The notes under the pieces were generated by a model. The model was not told where the DNA came from. It searched no databases and worked only from the letters and a program-made list of their open reading frames with translations. The position numbers and the translations under genes were made by a program. A DNA stretch of 64,000 bases. Origin: Variovorax paradoxus (GTDB taxonomy: Bacteria > Pseudomonadota > Gammaproteobacteria > Burkholderiales > Burkholderiaceae_C). Positions 1 to 11,486 of the stretch are shown piece after piece. The DNA lies in contig NZ_JAUSXL010000002.1 in NCBI RefSeq assembly GCF_030815975.1, forward strand, positions 1,240,001-1,304,000, written 5' to 3'. How positions within the stretch are numbered: the first letter of the stretch is position 1; each line of letters opens with the position of its first letter.

Positions 1-425
1 ATGCACAGCGAAGAGGTCACGACCAGGTCGAACGCGATGGTGATGATCATCGGCCCCGCCGCCTGCGCACCCAGCAGCGCCACCAGCAGCGGCACGCCCA
101 TGAAGCCGGTGTTCGGAAAGGCCGCCACCAGCGCGCCGAATGCGCCGTCGTTCCAGCCGATGCGCTGGTTGCGGGTAAAGACAACCACGCCCACCACCAC
201 GGCCAGCGCGCTCGCGCCCCAGACCAGCGCCACGCTGCCATCGAGCAGCTGCCCGATCGGCGTGCCGGCGCCGAAGCGCAGCAGCATGCACGGCAGCGCG
301 AAGTACAGCACGAAGGTGTTGAGGCCGGGAATCGCATCCAGTGGCAGGACCCGGGCGCGCGCGGCGCCATAGCCAGCCGCGATCAGCGCGAAGAAAGGAA
401 AAGTTACGAGAAATACAGGCAGCAC
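1..425 (-). CDS. AEC-family (auxin efflux carrier-like) permease, C-terminus cut by window edge
   Basis: The visible 141 residues are the N-terminal part of an AEC-family membrane transporter, a family that exports or imports small organic acids such as malonate or auxin-like compounds across the inner membrane. Translation from the GTG at 425 gives hydrophobic helices beginning LPVFLVTFPFFALIAAGYGA, then helices around residues 35-50 and 60-80. The family signature AAFPNTGFMGVPLL, with the conserved Asn and Gly of the first crossover region, lies near residues 100-115. The start is uncertain: no good ribosome-binding site precedes this GTG, only a G run, and no better in-frame start is visible upstream. 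The gene points away from rep, with about 120 bp between them that should hold both promoters. The substrate cannot be told from this fragment. Confidence 0.85.
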   Translation of the reverse strand, partial: MLPVFLVTFPFFALIAAGYGAARARVLPLDAIPGLNTFVLYFALPCMLLRFGAGTPIGQLLDGSVALVWGASALAVVVGVVVFTRNQRIGWNDGAFGALVAAFPNTGFMGVPLLVALLGAQAAGPMIITIAFDLVVTSSLC

Positions 426-544
426 CCCCCGATTGTCGCCGCGTCCCGCATCGTGAACTCTGGCGCCGCGGCTGCGGACGGCGCCCCGTATCATTGCCCG
501 CTTTGCGCCAGCCGTTCCTCCGCGGCCTTCCGTTCCCATTCCCC

Positions 545-2659
545 ATGTCCTCCGGTCTCAATCTCGCGCAACAAGAAGCTGTCAATTACCTGCACGGCCC
601 CTGCCTGGTGCTGGCAGGCGCGGGTTCGGGCAAGACGCGCGTCATCACGCACAAGATCGGCCGGCTGATCCAGGCCGGGCTCGAGCCCAAGCGCATCGCG
701 GCCATCACCTTCACCAACAAGGCTGCGAGCGAAATGCGCGAACGCGCCAAGGGACTGATTGGGCGCGAGGCGAAGCATGTGGTGATCTGCACCTTCCACG
801 CGCTCGGCGTGCGCATGATGCGCGAAGACGGCGCCGTGCTCGGCCTGAAGCCGGCCTTCAGCATCCTCGACAGCGACGACGTCACCAAGATTCTGAAGGA
901 CGCGGGCGGCACCACCGATACCGCCACCGCGCGCATCTGGCAGTGGACCATCAGCAAGTGGAAGAACATGGGCCTGACCGCCGCGCAGGCCGAAGCGGCC
1001 GCGGCGGACGACAACGAGCGCATCACGGCGCGCATCATGGCGCGCTACGAAGAGCGGCTCACGGCCTACCAGAGCGTCGACTTCGACGATCTCATCGGCA
1101 TGCCGCTCAAGCTGCTGCGCGACTTCGACGAGGTGCGCGCCAAGTGGCAGGCCGCGCTGGGCCACATCCTGGTGGACGAATACCAGGACACCAACGCCAC
1201 CCAGTACGAAGTGCTGAAGGCGCTGGCCGGCGAGCGCGGGCGTTTCACCGCGGTGGGCGACGACGACCAGTCGATCTACGGCTGGCGCGGCGCCACGCTG
1301 GACAACCTGCGCAAGCTGCCGGTGGACTATCCGGCGCTCAAGGTCATCAAGCTCGAACAGAACTACCGCTCGACGAGCGCGATCCTGCGCGCGGCCAACA
1401 ACGTGATCGGCCCCAACCCCAAGCTGTTTCCGAAGACGCTGTTCTCCGAACTCGGCGAAGGCGAGCCGGTGCGCATCGTCGATGCCGACTCCGAGGCGCA
1501 CGAGGCCGAGCGCGCGGTGGCGCGCATCGTCAGCCTGCGCGCGGGCGAGGCCCTCATCCAGGGACCCCAGGGCAAGCAATACAAGGAATTCCGCGACTTC
1601 GCCATCCTCTACCGCGCCAACCACCAGGCGCGCGTGTTCGAGCAGGCATTGCGCAAGGCGCAGATCCCGTACAAGGTCTCGGGCGGCCAGAGCTTCTTCG
1701 ACCGCGCCGAGATCAAGGACCTGTGCGGCTGGTTCCGCCTCTGGGTCAACAACGACGACGACCCCGCGTTCCTGCGCGCCATCACCACGCCCAAGCGCGG
1801 CATCGGCCACACCACGCTCGCGAGCCTGGGCACCTTTGCGAGCCAGTACAAGCTGAGCCTGTTCGAGGCGCTCTTCAGCCCCTCGCTGCCGAGCGTGATG
1901 CCAAAGCGCACGCTCGAAGGCATCCACGAGTTCGGCCGCTACATCAACGACCTCGAATACCGCGCGCGCCGCACCATGGGCGCCGAGGCCTCGCGCACCT
2001 TCATGCTCGACTGGCTGAAAGAGATCGACTACGAGAAGCATCTCTACGACGGCGAGGACAGCGAGCAGGCTGCGGCCGCGCGCTGGACCAACGTGATGGA
2101 GTTCGTCGACTGGATGTCGCTGCGCGCGGGCGGCACCATCGACGATGCCTCGGGCGCCGACAGCAACATCGAGACCGAGCGCAAGAGCCTGCTCGAGGTG
2201 GCGCAGACCATCTCGCTGCTGTCGACCATCAGCGAGCGCGAGCAGGACCAGAACGTGGTCACGCTGTCGACGCTGCATGCCTCCAAGGGCCTCGAATGGC
2301 CGCACGTGATGCTGATCGGCGTGACCGAGGGCCTCTTGCCCTTCAAGCTCGAAGACGACAACGGCCGGCAGCTCAAAGTGAGCGACGAGACGCTGCAGCG
2401 GCTGCAGGAAGAGCGCCGCCTCATGTACGTGGGCATCACGCGCGCACAGCGCAGCCTGGCGGTGAGCTGGACCAAGAAGCGCAAGCAGGGCCGCGAAATG
2501 GTGCCCTGCGTGCCGAGCCGCTTCATCGCCGAGATGGGCCTCGACAAGACCACCACCCGGGAAGACCCGCGCGAGAAACTCAAGGCGCTGCGCGCCGAGT
2601 TCGCGCAAAAGGCACAGGACAGCGCGGCTGCGAAAGCGGCGGCGGCGGCGGCGCCATGA
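545..2659 (+). CDS. rep: ATP-dependent DNA helicase Rep (UvrD/Rep superfamily 1A)
   Basis: A 704-residue 3'-5' helicase that helps replication forks pass protein blocks. It resembles E. coli Rep (673 aa) along its whole length. Walker A GAGSGKT is at residues 25-31, the DEYQDT Walker B at about 211-216, motif III GDDDQSIYGWRGA near 238, and the LHASKGLEWPHV and VGITRA motifs in the C-terminal third. The start is the ATG opening MSSGLNLAQQEAVNYL, which aligns with Rep N-termini. The frame is open upstream for 68 codons, but that stretch has no helicase features. The C-terminus carries a short Ala-rich tail. The stop overlaps the start of the next gene (ATGA), so translation of the lipoprotein is probably coupled. 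No missing catalytic residue was seen. Confidence 0.95.
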   Translation: MSSGLNLAQQEAVNYLHGPCLVLAGAGSGKTRVITHKIGRLIQAGLEPKRIAAITFTNKAASEMRERAKGLIGREAKHVVICTFHALGVRMMREDGAVLGLKPAFSILDSDDVTKILKDAGGTTDTATARIWQWTISKWKNMGLTAAQAEAAAADDNERITARIMARYEERLTAYQSVDFDDLIGMPLKLLRDFDEVRAKWQAALGHILVDEYQDTNATQYEVLKALAGERGRFTAVGDDDQSIYGWRGATLDNLRKLPVDYPALKVIKLEQNYRSTSAILRAANNVIGPNPKLFPKTLFSELGEGEPVRIVDADSEAHEAERAVARIVSLRAGEALIQGPQGKQYKEFRDFAILYRANHQARVFEQALRKAQIPYKVSGGQSFFDRAEIKDLCGWFRLWVNNDDDPAFLRAITTPKRGIGHTTLASLGTFASQYKLSLFEALFSPSLPSVMPKRTLEGIHEFGRYINDLEYRARRTMGAEASRTFMLDWLKEIDYEKHLYDGEDSEQAAAARWTNVMEFVDWMSLRAGGTIDDASGADSNIETERKSLLEVAQTISLLSTISEREQDQNVVTLSTLHASKGLEWPHVMLIGVTEGLLPFKLEDDNGRQLKVSDETLQRLQEERRLMYVGITRAQRSLAVSWTKKRKQGREMVPCVPSRFIAEMGLDKTTTREDPREKLKALRAEFAQKAQDSAAAKAAAAAAP

Positions 2660-3108
2660 AAGCGCTGCTGACCGTCTTCGCGGCACTGGCCATCACGGGC
2701 TGCGCCACCCCGCAGGGCGGCACGCCCGACTGCCCCGCCGATGCGCGCGAGCTGCCGCTGCAGTCGCTCTACGGCCGCTGGGAAGCTCGCTTCGACGGCT
2801 CCCCCGCCGTGGCCGCGGTGCAGTTGGGCAAGCATCCCGAATACGCCGGCGTGCGCGGCACCATCACGCGCAGCGCGGGCGGCACCGCAAGGCCTTCGGT
2901 GGCGCAGCTCGCGGGCGACATCGACGACGAAGGCGCGCTCTCCATCGACGAATCGCTGGACGGCCGCGCGATCAGCGGCGTCTGGGCCGGCACCCTGCAA
3001 CCCGGCTCCTGCGGCCGGGAATTCAGGGGCACGTGGCGCAACGCCGCAGACCAAAGCACACATCCGTTCGTGCTGAACAAAACGGAAGGGACGCAAGGAA
3101 ACCAATGA
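2656..3108 (+). CDS. small predicted lipoprotein of unknown function
   Basis: A 150-residue protein with a typical lipoprotein signal: a charged start, a short hydrophobic stretch and the lipobox ITGC placing the acylated Cys at about residue 16. It should be membrane anchored on the periplasmic side. The mature part has a WEARFDG motif followed by a beta-rich region that resembles small calycin-like or uncharacterised barrel proteins, but I do not recognise a named family. Its start overlaps the stop of rep (ATGA) and its stop overlaps the start of the phospholipase gene (ATGA), so the three genes form a translationally coupled run. The pairing with an outer-membrane phospholipase suggests an envelope role; this is inference from position only. 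Confidence 0.75.
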   Translation: MKALLTVFAALAITGCATPQGGTPDCPADARELPLQSLYGRWEARFDGSPAVAAVQLGKHPEYAGVRGTITRSAGGTARPSVAQLAGDIDDEGALSIDESLDGRAISGVWAGTLQPGSCGREFRGTWRNAADQSTHPFVLNKTEGTQGNQ

Positions 3109-4277
3109 TCCAACGAACACATCCCATCTTCTCCGGGCTGGCCGCCCTCGCGGCCTGCCTCGGCGGCGCTGCGGCCGCGCATGCGCAAGCCGTCGACCGG
3201 CCGCGCAGCCCGCTGGCCGACGCGCAGCTGACGTGGCAGCAATGCGCCGCGCTCGGCAACAGCAACGAAGCGCGCCTGGCCTGCTTCGACCGCTGGGCCC
3301 AGCAGCAGACGCTGCCTTCGGTTTCGGTGCCCGTGGCGCCGCCGGTGCTGGCCAGCACGCAGCCGGCACCGCCGGTGGACGCCTCCATACCGGCCACGCG
3401 CGTGATTTCGGTCGACACCAACGAAGGCTGCCGCGACCGCCAGTACTCGGCGCTGTCGCGCTTCTGGGAGCTGGAGAACGGCACCGATTGCGGCACCTTC
3501 GGCTTCCGCGGCTATCGGCCGCTGAACGTGTCGGTCTCGGCCGCCACCCGCAAGCCCGAGACGCCCACCTCGCCGTCCGAAGGCCACTCCGGCAGCGCCG
3601 TGGCCTACCAGGCCAACGAGATGCGTATCGGCCTGTCGGTGCGCACCAAGATCGCACAGGGCCTGCTCACGCAGAACGAGCCGGCCAAGAAAGATTCGCT
3701 GTGGTTCGCGTACTCGCAGCAGTCGACCTGGCAGCTGTTCAACGGCTCGATCTCGCGGCCGTTCCGCACCACCGACCACGAGCCCGAGGTGATGTATGTC
3801 TACCCGCTCGACTTCAACCTGCCCGGCGGCTGGCGCTGGCGCTACGCGGGCGTGGGGCTGGTGCACCAGTCGAACGGCCAGAGCCTGCCGCTGTCGCGCA
3901 GCTGGAACCGCGTCTACCTGATGGGCGGCGCCGAACTCGACGACCGCTTCACCATCACCGGACGCATCTGGCAGCGGGTTTCGGAAGAGGCGGCAAAGGA
4001 CGACAACCCCGACATCTCCAACTACATCGGCCGCGCCGAAGTCACGGGCCGCTGGAACTTCAACCGCGACAACACCCTGGGCTTCACGGTGCGCAACAAC
4101 CTGCGCGAGAGCGGCCGCGGTTCGGTGCGGCTCGAATGGCTCAAGGCCATCGGCGATTCGACCAAGGGCAACCTGCGCTTCCACACGCAGCTGTTCCACG
4201 GCTACGGCGACACGCTGGTGGACTACAACCGCAAGCGCACGGTGCTCAGCATCGGCTTGAGCCTGGTGGATTTCTAG
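3105..4277 (+). CDS. pldA: outer-membrane phospholipase A1 (OMPLA)
   Basis: A 390-residue outer-membrane beta-barrel phospholipase that hydrolyses phospholipids accumulating in the outer leaflet. The signal peptide ends near AAAHAQA at about residue 28. It is followed by a roughly 80-residue N-terminal region with two Cys, a common extension in betaproteobacterial homologues. The barrel carries the OMPLA signatures QQSTWQLFN, PFRTTDHEPEVMY and the catalytic block HQSNGQSLPLSRSWNR, which contains the active-site His and Ser of the H-x-S-N-G motif. The family acts as a calcium-dependent dimer. The protein ends in VDF, a usual C-terminal aromatic outer-membrane sorting signal. The ATG overlaps the stop of the preceding lipoprotein gene, and nadE follows after 18 bp with its own ribosome-binding site. 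Confidence 0.92.
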   Translation: MIQRTHPIFSGLAALAACLGGAAAAHAQAVDRPRSPLADAQLTWQQCAALGNSNEARLACFDRWAQQQTLPSVSVPVAPPVLASTQPAPPVDASIPATRVISVDTNEGCRDRQYSALSRFWELENGTDCGTFGFRGYRPLNVSVSAATRKPETPTSPSEGHSGSAVAYQANEMRIGLSVRTKIAQGLLTQNEPAKKDSLWFAYSQQSTWQLFNGSISRPFRTTDHEPEVMYVYPLDFNLPGGWRWRYAGVGLVHQSNGQSLPLSRSWNRVYLMGGAELDDRFTITGRIWQRVSEEAAKDDNPDISNYIGRAEVTGRWNFNRDNTLGFTVRNNLRESGRGSVRLEWLKAIGDSTKGNLRFHTQLFHGYGDTLVDYNRKRTVLSIGLSLVDF

Positions 4278-4295
4278 GCCAGCAAGGATCGCTTT

Positions 4296-5141
4296 ATGGA
4301 TCAGGACCTGACTCCCGTCGACGCCACCCAGCGCGAGATCATCGCGGCGCTGCATGTCGCACCCGTCTTCGATGCCGCCGCGGAAATCGAGCGGCGCACC
4401 GCGTTCCTCGCGGACTACCTGCAGAGCACCGGCCTCAAGGCGCTGGTGCTCGGCATCAGCGGCGGCGTCGATTCGCTGACGGCCGGCTGCCTCGCGCAGC
4501 GCGCCGTCGAGCGGCTGCGTGCGCAAGGCTACGGCGCCACCTTCATCGCGATGCGCCTGCCCTACGACGTGCAGAAGGACGAGGATGAGGCACAGGCCTC
4601 GCTCGCGGTGATCAGGCCGGACCGCATCCTCAGCGTCGACATCCGCCCGGCGGCCGACGGCATGCTCGCGGCGCTCAAGAGCGGCGACTTGGCCTTCCGC
4701 GACGCGGCGCATGAAGACTTCGTGCTCGGCAACATCAAGGCGCGCCAGCGCATGATTGCGCAGTTCGCGGTGGCCGGCGCGCACGACGGCATCGTCATCG
4801 GCACCGACCATGCCGCCGAGGCGCTGATGGGTTTCTTTACCAAGTTCGGCGACGGCGCGGCCGACGTGACGCCGCTCACCGGCCTCGACAAGCGCCGCGT
4901 GCGCGCCATCGCGCAGCGGCTCGGCGCGCCCGACGAGCTGGTGTTCAAGGTGCCGACGGCCGATCTCGAATCGCTGGTGCCGGGCAAGCCCGACGAGGAC
5001 GCCTTCGGCGTCAGCTACGAACAGATCGACGATTTCCTCGAAGGCAAGCCGGTGCCCGCCGCGGCGCGCGAGATCATTCTTGCCACGCATCGCAGGAGCG
5101 CCCACAAGCGCGCGCTGCCGGTGGAGCCGCCGCAGGCCTAG
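4296..5141 (+). CDS. nadE: ammonia-dependent NAD+ synthetase
   Basis: A 281-residue cytosolic enzyme that amidates deamido-NAD to NAD with ATP and ammonia, the last step of NAD biosynthesis. The PP-loop motif SGGVDS is at residues 55-60, and [29 protein letters not shown] sequence follows in the C-terminal half. The length matches the short, ammonia-using bacterial form (about 275 aa); there is no N-terminal glutaminase domain as in the long form. AGCAAGGA lies 9 bases before the ATG. It is the last gene of the rep-lipoprotein-pldA-nadE run and is convergent with the hybrid kinase gene, with only 12 bp between the two stops. Confidence 0.95.
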   Translation: MDQDLTPVDATQREIIAALHVAPVFDAAAEIERRTAFLADYLQSTGLKALVLGISGGVDSLTAGCLAQRAVERLRAQGYGATFIAMRLPYDVQKDEDEAQASLAVIRPDRILSVDIRPAADGMLAALKSGDLAFRDAAHEDFVLGNIKARQRMIAQFAVAGAHDGIVIGTDHAAEALMGFFTKFGDGAADVTPLTGLDKRRVRAIAQRLGAPDELVFKVPTADLESLVPGKPDEDAFGVSYEQIDDFLEGKPVPAAAREIILATHRRSAHKRALPVEPPQA

Positions 5142-5153
5142 CTTCGGCTGGCT

Positions 5154-7079
<1,926 letters not shown>

Positions 7080-7261
7080 TGCTCTTTCCCTTCAGTGGCC
7101 GCGCGATCGGTGCCACAGCCTGCGATGCCGGCCGCGAAACGGTAGTGGCAATTTAGGCCAGCAATGGTTGCTTTTCGCGTAGGACAAGGTCCAGATTGCG
7201 CACCGTACGCACGGTGTGCCGCGAGCCTCAGGCGCTCGACGGCTCTTCGCGCGGCGCGCGT

Positions 7262-10234
7262 TCAGTTCGCCATCTCGACATCCAGCTGCGCGTCGAACTG
7301 GTCGAGCGGCACAGGCCTGCTGAACAGATAGCCCTGGCACAGCATTGCGCCGTGCACCTGGAGAAATTCGAACTGCTGCTGCGTCTCGACGCCTTCCGCC
7401 ACGATTTCGAGATCGAGGTTGCGGGCCATTCCGATGATGGCCTGGATGATCAGTTCGACCTTCGGATCGATGCCGATGCTCTGCACGAAGAACTTGTCGA
7501 CCTTGATCTGGTTCAGCGGCAGCTGGGTCATGTAGGAGAGCGACGAGAAGCCGGTGCCGAAGTCGTCCATGGAAAAGCGCACGCCCAGGGCCGCGAGCGC
7601 CTGCATCTTGCTGATCGTCTCGCCGACCTTGTCCTGCAGCAGGCTTTCCGTGAGCTCGAGTTCGAGCCGCGTGGGGTCGGCGCCGGTCCTTGCGAGCACG
7701 TCGCGAACGCGGTCCACGAAGTCGTCGGTGCGGAACTGGCGCGCGCTGACATTGACCGCCAGCCGCAGGTGCCGGCGCCTCGAATCATGGCTCCAGCGCT
7801 CGAGCTGGATGCATGCGGTCTCCAGCACCCACATGCCGATCGGCACGATCAGACCGGTTTCTTCCGCCAGTTCGATGAAACCTCCGGGCTGCACCATTCC
7901 CCGCACCGGATGCTGCCACCGGATCAACACCTCGGCGCCCACGATGTGGCCCTCCGACGTCACCTGGGACTGATAGTGCAGCACGAACTGCTCGCCTGCC
8001 AGCGCCGCGTGGAGTTCGCTCTCCAACGTGGCGCGGGCGGTGATGGCGGTCTGCATCGAAGTCTCGAAGAAGCGCAGCGCGTCGCCGCCCGCCGACTTGG
8101 CGTAGTACATGGCGATGTCCGCCTGCTTCAGCAGGTCCTCCAGCGACTGCTGCGTGGCGCCGAACACCACGGCGCCAATGCTGCAGGTGCTGTGGTACTG
8201 ATGGTCCGCAAGCTGGAAGGAGCCGTTCAGTGCCGCGAGGATGGCCTCGCCGGCGGCATTGGTCTGCATCGCGGCAACGCCGGCGTCGTCGCTGAGGTTG
8301 TCCAGCAGCACCACGAATTCGTCGCCTCCAAGCCGTGCGACCGTGCCGCCCTCTTTCAGGTTGTCCTGGAGCCGGAGGGCGACCTGCTTCAACAGTGCGT
8401 CGCCGGTGGCGTTTCCGAGCGCATCGTTGAGCGTCTTGAAATCGTCCAGGTCCAGGAACAGCAGCGCACCATGCCGCGAGCGGCGCACGTTCGAGTCGAT
8501 GGTGGATTGCAGCCGATGCAGCAGGAGCCGGCGGTTGGGCAGGCCGGTCAGGCTGTCGTAGAAGGCCAGATGCTCGATCTCGCGGGCTGCCAGCTTGCTC
8601 TCGGTGATGTCGCGCAGGATCACGATGAACCGCGCGGCGGCGCCTTCGCCGATCACCTTGCGGGAGACGGAAATCTCGAACCACGTGGCGCCCCTGGCCG
8701 TTCTGATCTCGAATTGCCGCCCGGTGGAAAACCCGGTTTCGAAGGCATCGCGCAGCGCCACCATCACCTCGGCCGCAGCATTCGCCGGCAGCAGGTCCGA
8801 CATCAGCTTGCCGACGGGCTCCCGCACCTTGAACGCCGGCTTGGGGCGGCGCGGCGAATGGAAGCTGTAGCACCGGCCGTCGATGCCGGCGTCCATCAGC
8901 ACGTCGGGCAAGGCGTCCAGCGTGGCCTGCAGCTGCGCCTTGCCTTCGAGAATGTCGGCGATGTGGCGCTTCTTCTCGGTCACGTCGCGGTAGACGCACA
9001 CCAGGCCGCCGTCCGGCGTGGGGCTGTTCACCGCAACGATCACCTGGCCGTTCAGGAGCGTGAGCTCCTGTTCGTTCTGCGTCAGCAAGTGGCGCGAGTT
9101 CTGCTGTGCGATCTGCTGGAACGGCACCAGCGGGGCCAAGAGGGGCTCCGCCCAGGGAAAGAAATCCACAAAACGGCGGTTCCAGGTGACGACGCGGTCA
9201 TCGGGATCGAGCAGGACGAAGCCATCCACCATGGATTCGAGCGCCTGGTCCAGCGTGGCCTTGGAACGCATCAGTTCGGCGCGCGCGCGCCACTGCCGCC
9301 GCAGTTGCGCAAGGGCGAAATAGCTGACGGCGAGAATCATCAGCGTGAAGGCCAGGGCCGTCGCCAGAATGACATTGCGCTCCCCGCGCCAGTCCGCGAG
9401 CGCGACCTCGAGCGGAATGCCGGCAACGATCAGCAGGTTTCGATGCAGCGTGGGCCGGGCAACCACGATGGCGGGAGCGCCGCTGAGCCGGGAAAGCATG
9501 CGCCGCGGACGTCCGTCGATGGCCTGGTCCGTCAAGGCCGGGCTGATGACCCGCCCGGCCAGGGCATCGCGCGGCGGCATGCCGGCCAGCAACAGCCCGG
9601 TCTCGCGCTCCAGCGTGACTTCGAGTCCACGGATGCTGGCGCCCTGCGCAAGGATGGTGGTGAGCATCGAGACCTGCACCTCGGCCACGGCCACCACCTT
9701 GCCGCCGTCCGCAAGCGGGAGCACGCGCGCAAAGTACAGCACCTGCTGGGAGCTCTCCGGGCTGATCGAGGGTGCACTGATCGACAGCGCGGATGCAGGG
9801 CTGCCCAGAACTTCCTGCAGGAATCCCTGAGGCAATTGAAGCGCCAGCTTGGCCCCCCGCCGGCCGGAAGAGCCGATGACCGCACCCTCGGGGGACAGGA
9901 AGGCGACGTACCGCGCCAGAAGATTCTGGCGGATGCTGGTCTCGATCAGTTGCGCAGTCTCGGGTTGCCCGATGTCGGCCGCGATGCTGTCCTGGGTGGA
10001 CCTGCGCAGAGACTGTCCCACGCCCGCGAGCAGCGTGTTCACCCCCAGCAGGCTGCGGTTGAGCGCGGCCTCCGAGGTGGCGACGAACCGCACGGCCTGG
10101 GCTTCGCTGTCGGCAATGTCCTTCTCGCGCGTCTGCCATGCCATCAGTCCGGCAATGGTGAGCACGGCCACGAGAAACAGCGCCGCAACGCCATAGACGA
10201 AGCCGGTGAGCCGGCTGGACTGCGACTTGGTCAC
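7262..10234 (-). CDS. membrane GGDEF/EAL cyclic-di-GMP enzyme with periplasmic sensor and PAS domains
   Basis: A 990-residue bifunctional c-di-GMP protein. Transmembrane helix 1 is at about residues 8-30, a roughly 250-residue periplasmic domain follows, and helix 2 spans about 283-308. Then come two PAS-like regions (about 325-440 and 455-575), a GGDEF domain with an intact GGDEF at 636-640, and an EAL domain from about 745. The signature reads E768-V-L instead of EAL, but the catalytic Glu and the later DDFGTG, ELTES and EGVE motifs are present, so both activities are plausible. The chosen start is the GTG whose TG is shared with the stop of the upstream TRAP-type binding protein gene (GTGA overlap); the frame is open 29 codons further, but inside that gene. 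The overlap implies that the binding protein feeds its ligand state to this sensor. Confidence 0.92.
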   Translation of the reverse strand: MTKSQSSRLTGFVYGVAALFLVAVLTIAGLMAWQTREKDIADSEAQAVRFVATSEAALNRSLLGVNTLLAGVGQSLRRSTQDSIAADIGQPETAQLIETSIRQNLLARYVAFLSPEGAVIGSSGRRGAKLALQLPQGFLQEVLGSPASALSISAPSISPESSQQVLYFARVLPLADGGKVVAVAEVQVSMLTTILAQGASIRGLEVTLERETGLLLAGMPPRDALAGRVISPALTDQAIDGRPRRMLSRLSGAPAIVVARPTLHRNLLIVAGIPLEVALADWRGERNVILATALAFTLMILAVSYFALAQLRRQWRARAELMRSKATLDQALESMVDGFVLLDPDDRVVTWNRRFVDFFPWAEPLLAPLVPFQQIAQQNSRHLLTQNEQELTLLNGQVIVAVNSPTPDGGLVCVYRDVTEKKRHIADILEGKAQLQATLDALPDVLMDAGIDGRCYSFHSPRRPKPAFKVREPVGKLMSDLLPANAAAEVMVALRDAFETGFSTGRQFEIRTARGATWFEISVSRKVIGEGAAARFIVILRDITESKLAAREIEHLAFYDSLTGLPNRRLLLHRLQSTIDSNVRRSRHGALLFLDLDDFKTLNDALGNATGDALLKQVALRLQDNLKEGGTVARLGGDEFVVLLDNLSDDAGVAAMQTNAAGEAILAALNGSFQLADHQYHSTCSIGAVVFGATQQSLEDLLKQADIAMYYAKSAGGDALRFFETSMQTAITARATLESELHAALAGEQFVLHYQSQVTSEGHIVGAEVLIRWQHPVRGMVQPGGFIELAEETGLIVPIGMWVLETACIQLERWSHDSRRRHLRLAVNVSARQFRTDDFVDRVRDVLARTGADPTRLELELTESLLQDKVGETISKMQALAALGVRFSMDDFGTGFSSLSYMTQLPLNQIKVDKFFVQSIGIDPKVELIIQAIIGMARNLDLEIVAEGVETQQQFEFLQVHGAMLCQGYLFSRPVPLDQFDAQLDVEMAN

Positions 10235-11334
10235 TGCCCGACAGGCGCCTTGATTCCCACGACCGGGCCGGCGGTCTGGTCCCAGACCTCCGCGCACACG
10301 GCCCCGCAGCGCTGCACCCACCGGGTCAGCACGCTGGTGGCGAAGATTTCGCGCCTGCGCCTCTCGTCATCCGCCGAAGGGTGTGCCTCGACCATGGCGC
10401 CCTTGGTGCCCTTCATGCATGTCTCGGCGCCCGTGTTGCACGCAATGCCGTTTCCGGTGTCGCGCTCCGATTCGCTCCACACCGCGGCCTCCAGTTTCGG
10501 CAGCTCTGTCTTCAACAGGGCCTTCAAGTCCGCCGGAAGCGCGTTCCATGCGTCCGTGTTGGCGCCAAATACCGCGATGCCCCAGTTGATGGGCATCGTG
10601 TAGAGCGAACTTGCCACCTTGTGCAGGCCCAGCGTGTTGCCGGACATCGCACCGGTGATCGCGCATTCCGTATTTTCCGATTGCATGTTGGCCATGAGTT
10701 CCGCAAATTCGGTGTGGACGGGCACGCCGTTGAGCGCCCGCACGAAGTCGGCCTGGCTGCTGCCCGAAACGCGGATGCGCCGCCCCGCGAGGTCCGAAAG
10801 CTGCTTCACCGCCCGCTTGCAGAAGATCACCTGGGCCGGATAGACATACACCGCGAGAAGCTCGACGCCGTGCCGTTCGCGCAGCGTCTTGTCGAGGTAG
10901 GGCCGGAAGGCCGCGATCACCCGCCGCATCGTGGCCATGTCGGGATTCAGTCCGGCGATGTCGGGCATGCCCAGTTCCGGGTACTCGTTGCTGACCTGGC
11001 TGAGCAGCGCCGTACCGAATGGAATGACCCCCAGCCGCATGAGATTGAGCATCTCCTGCCCCGGGACGCCGGCTTGGTTGAACGGCACGATGCTCGCGCT
11101 GTACTTTCCGCCGCTCAGGCGGCGCAGGTCCTGGCTCCAGAAGCGCTCTTCATGGAGCGTGTACTGGCTCACGCTCGCCAGCCCGCCCACGATCCGCAGC
11201 CGCTGGGCAGACGGCGGCTGCTGCTGAGCCTCGCTGTGCGTGGCAGCGAAAACAAGAAAAAGAGCGGCAATATGCGTCCAGAGCGCACGTTGCCAAGCGG
11301 AAGATGCTTCGCCGGTCCTCATGGCCCGGATCAT
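10231..11334 (-). CDS. TRAP-type (DctP-like) periplasmic substrate-binding protein without a transporter
   Basis: A 367-residue exported protein of the DctP family. The signal peptide spans roughly residues 12-37, ending near AATHSEAQ. The family pattern is visible in F-N-Q-A-G-V-P-G-Q-E, in G-R-R-I-R-V-S-G with the Arg that normally salt-bridges a carboxylate ligand, and in the late GI-A-V-F-G region. DctP proteins deliver organic acids to DctQM permeases, but none is near. Instead its stop overlaps the start of a membrane GGDEF/EAL protein. The likely role is a ligand receptor for that signalling enzyme rather than uptake; this is inference from gene coupling. Two in-frame ATGs (11334 and 11322) are possible starts and neither has a strong ribosome-binding site. 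An AT-rich patch at about 11350-11377 probably holds the promoter. Confidence 0.88.
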   Translation of the reverse strand: MIRAMRTGEASSAWQRALWTHIAALFLVFAATHSEAQQQPPSAQRLRIVGGLASVSQYTLHEERFWSQDLRRLSGGKYSASIVPFNQAGVPGQEMLNLMRLGVIPFGTALLSQVSNEYPELGMPDIAGLNPDMATMRRVIAAFRPYLDKTLRERHGVELLAVYVYPAQVIFCKRAVKQLSDLAGRRIRVSGSSQADFVRALNGVPVHTEFAELMANMQSENTECAITGAMSGNTLGLHKVASSLYTMPINWGIAVFGANTDAWNALPADLKALLKTELPKLEAAVWSESERDTGNGIACNTGAETCMKGTKGAMVEAHPSADDERRRREIFATSVLTRWVQRCGAVCAEVWDQTAGPVVGIKAPVGQ

Positions 11335-11486
11335 GATGCCGAATTGGGCCTTAAGTCACAATTTTTTTACAAAAAGGCCGTTTCGGCGCCCCGCCGGTCG
11401 GAATCGCGAAAACACGTTGCGTACAGGGCACAGGAATACCATCCGCAGGCCCCGATTTCCGGCCCATTCCTCCAGACTCCAGACCG

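Noticed and set aside
7928..7940. Reading the EVL variant as a dead EAL domain
   Set aside because: The catalytic Glu is kept, and the ELTES, DDFGTG and EGVE motifs are intact; only the middle residue of the signature differs.
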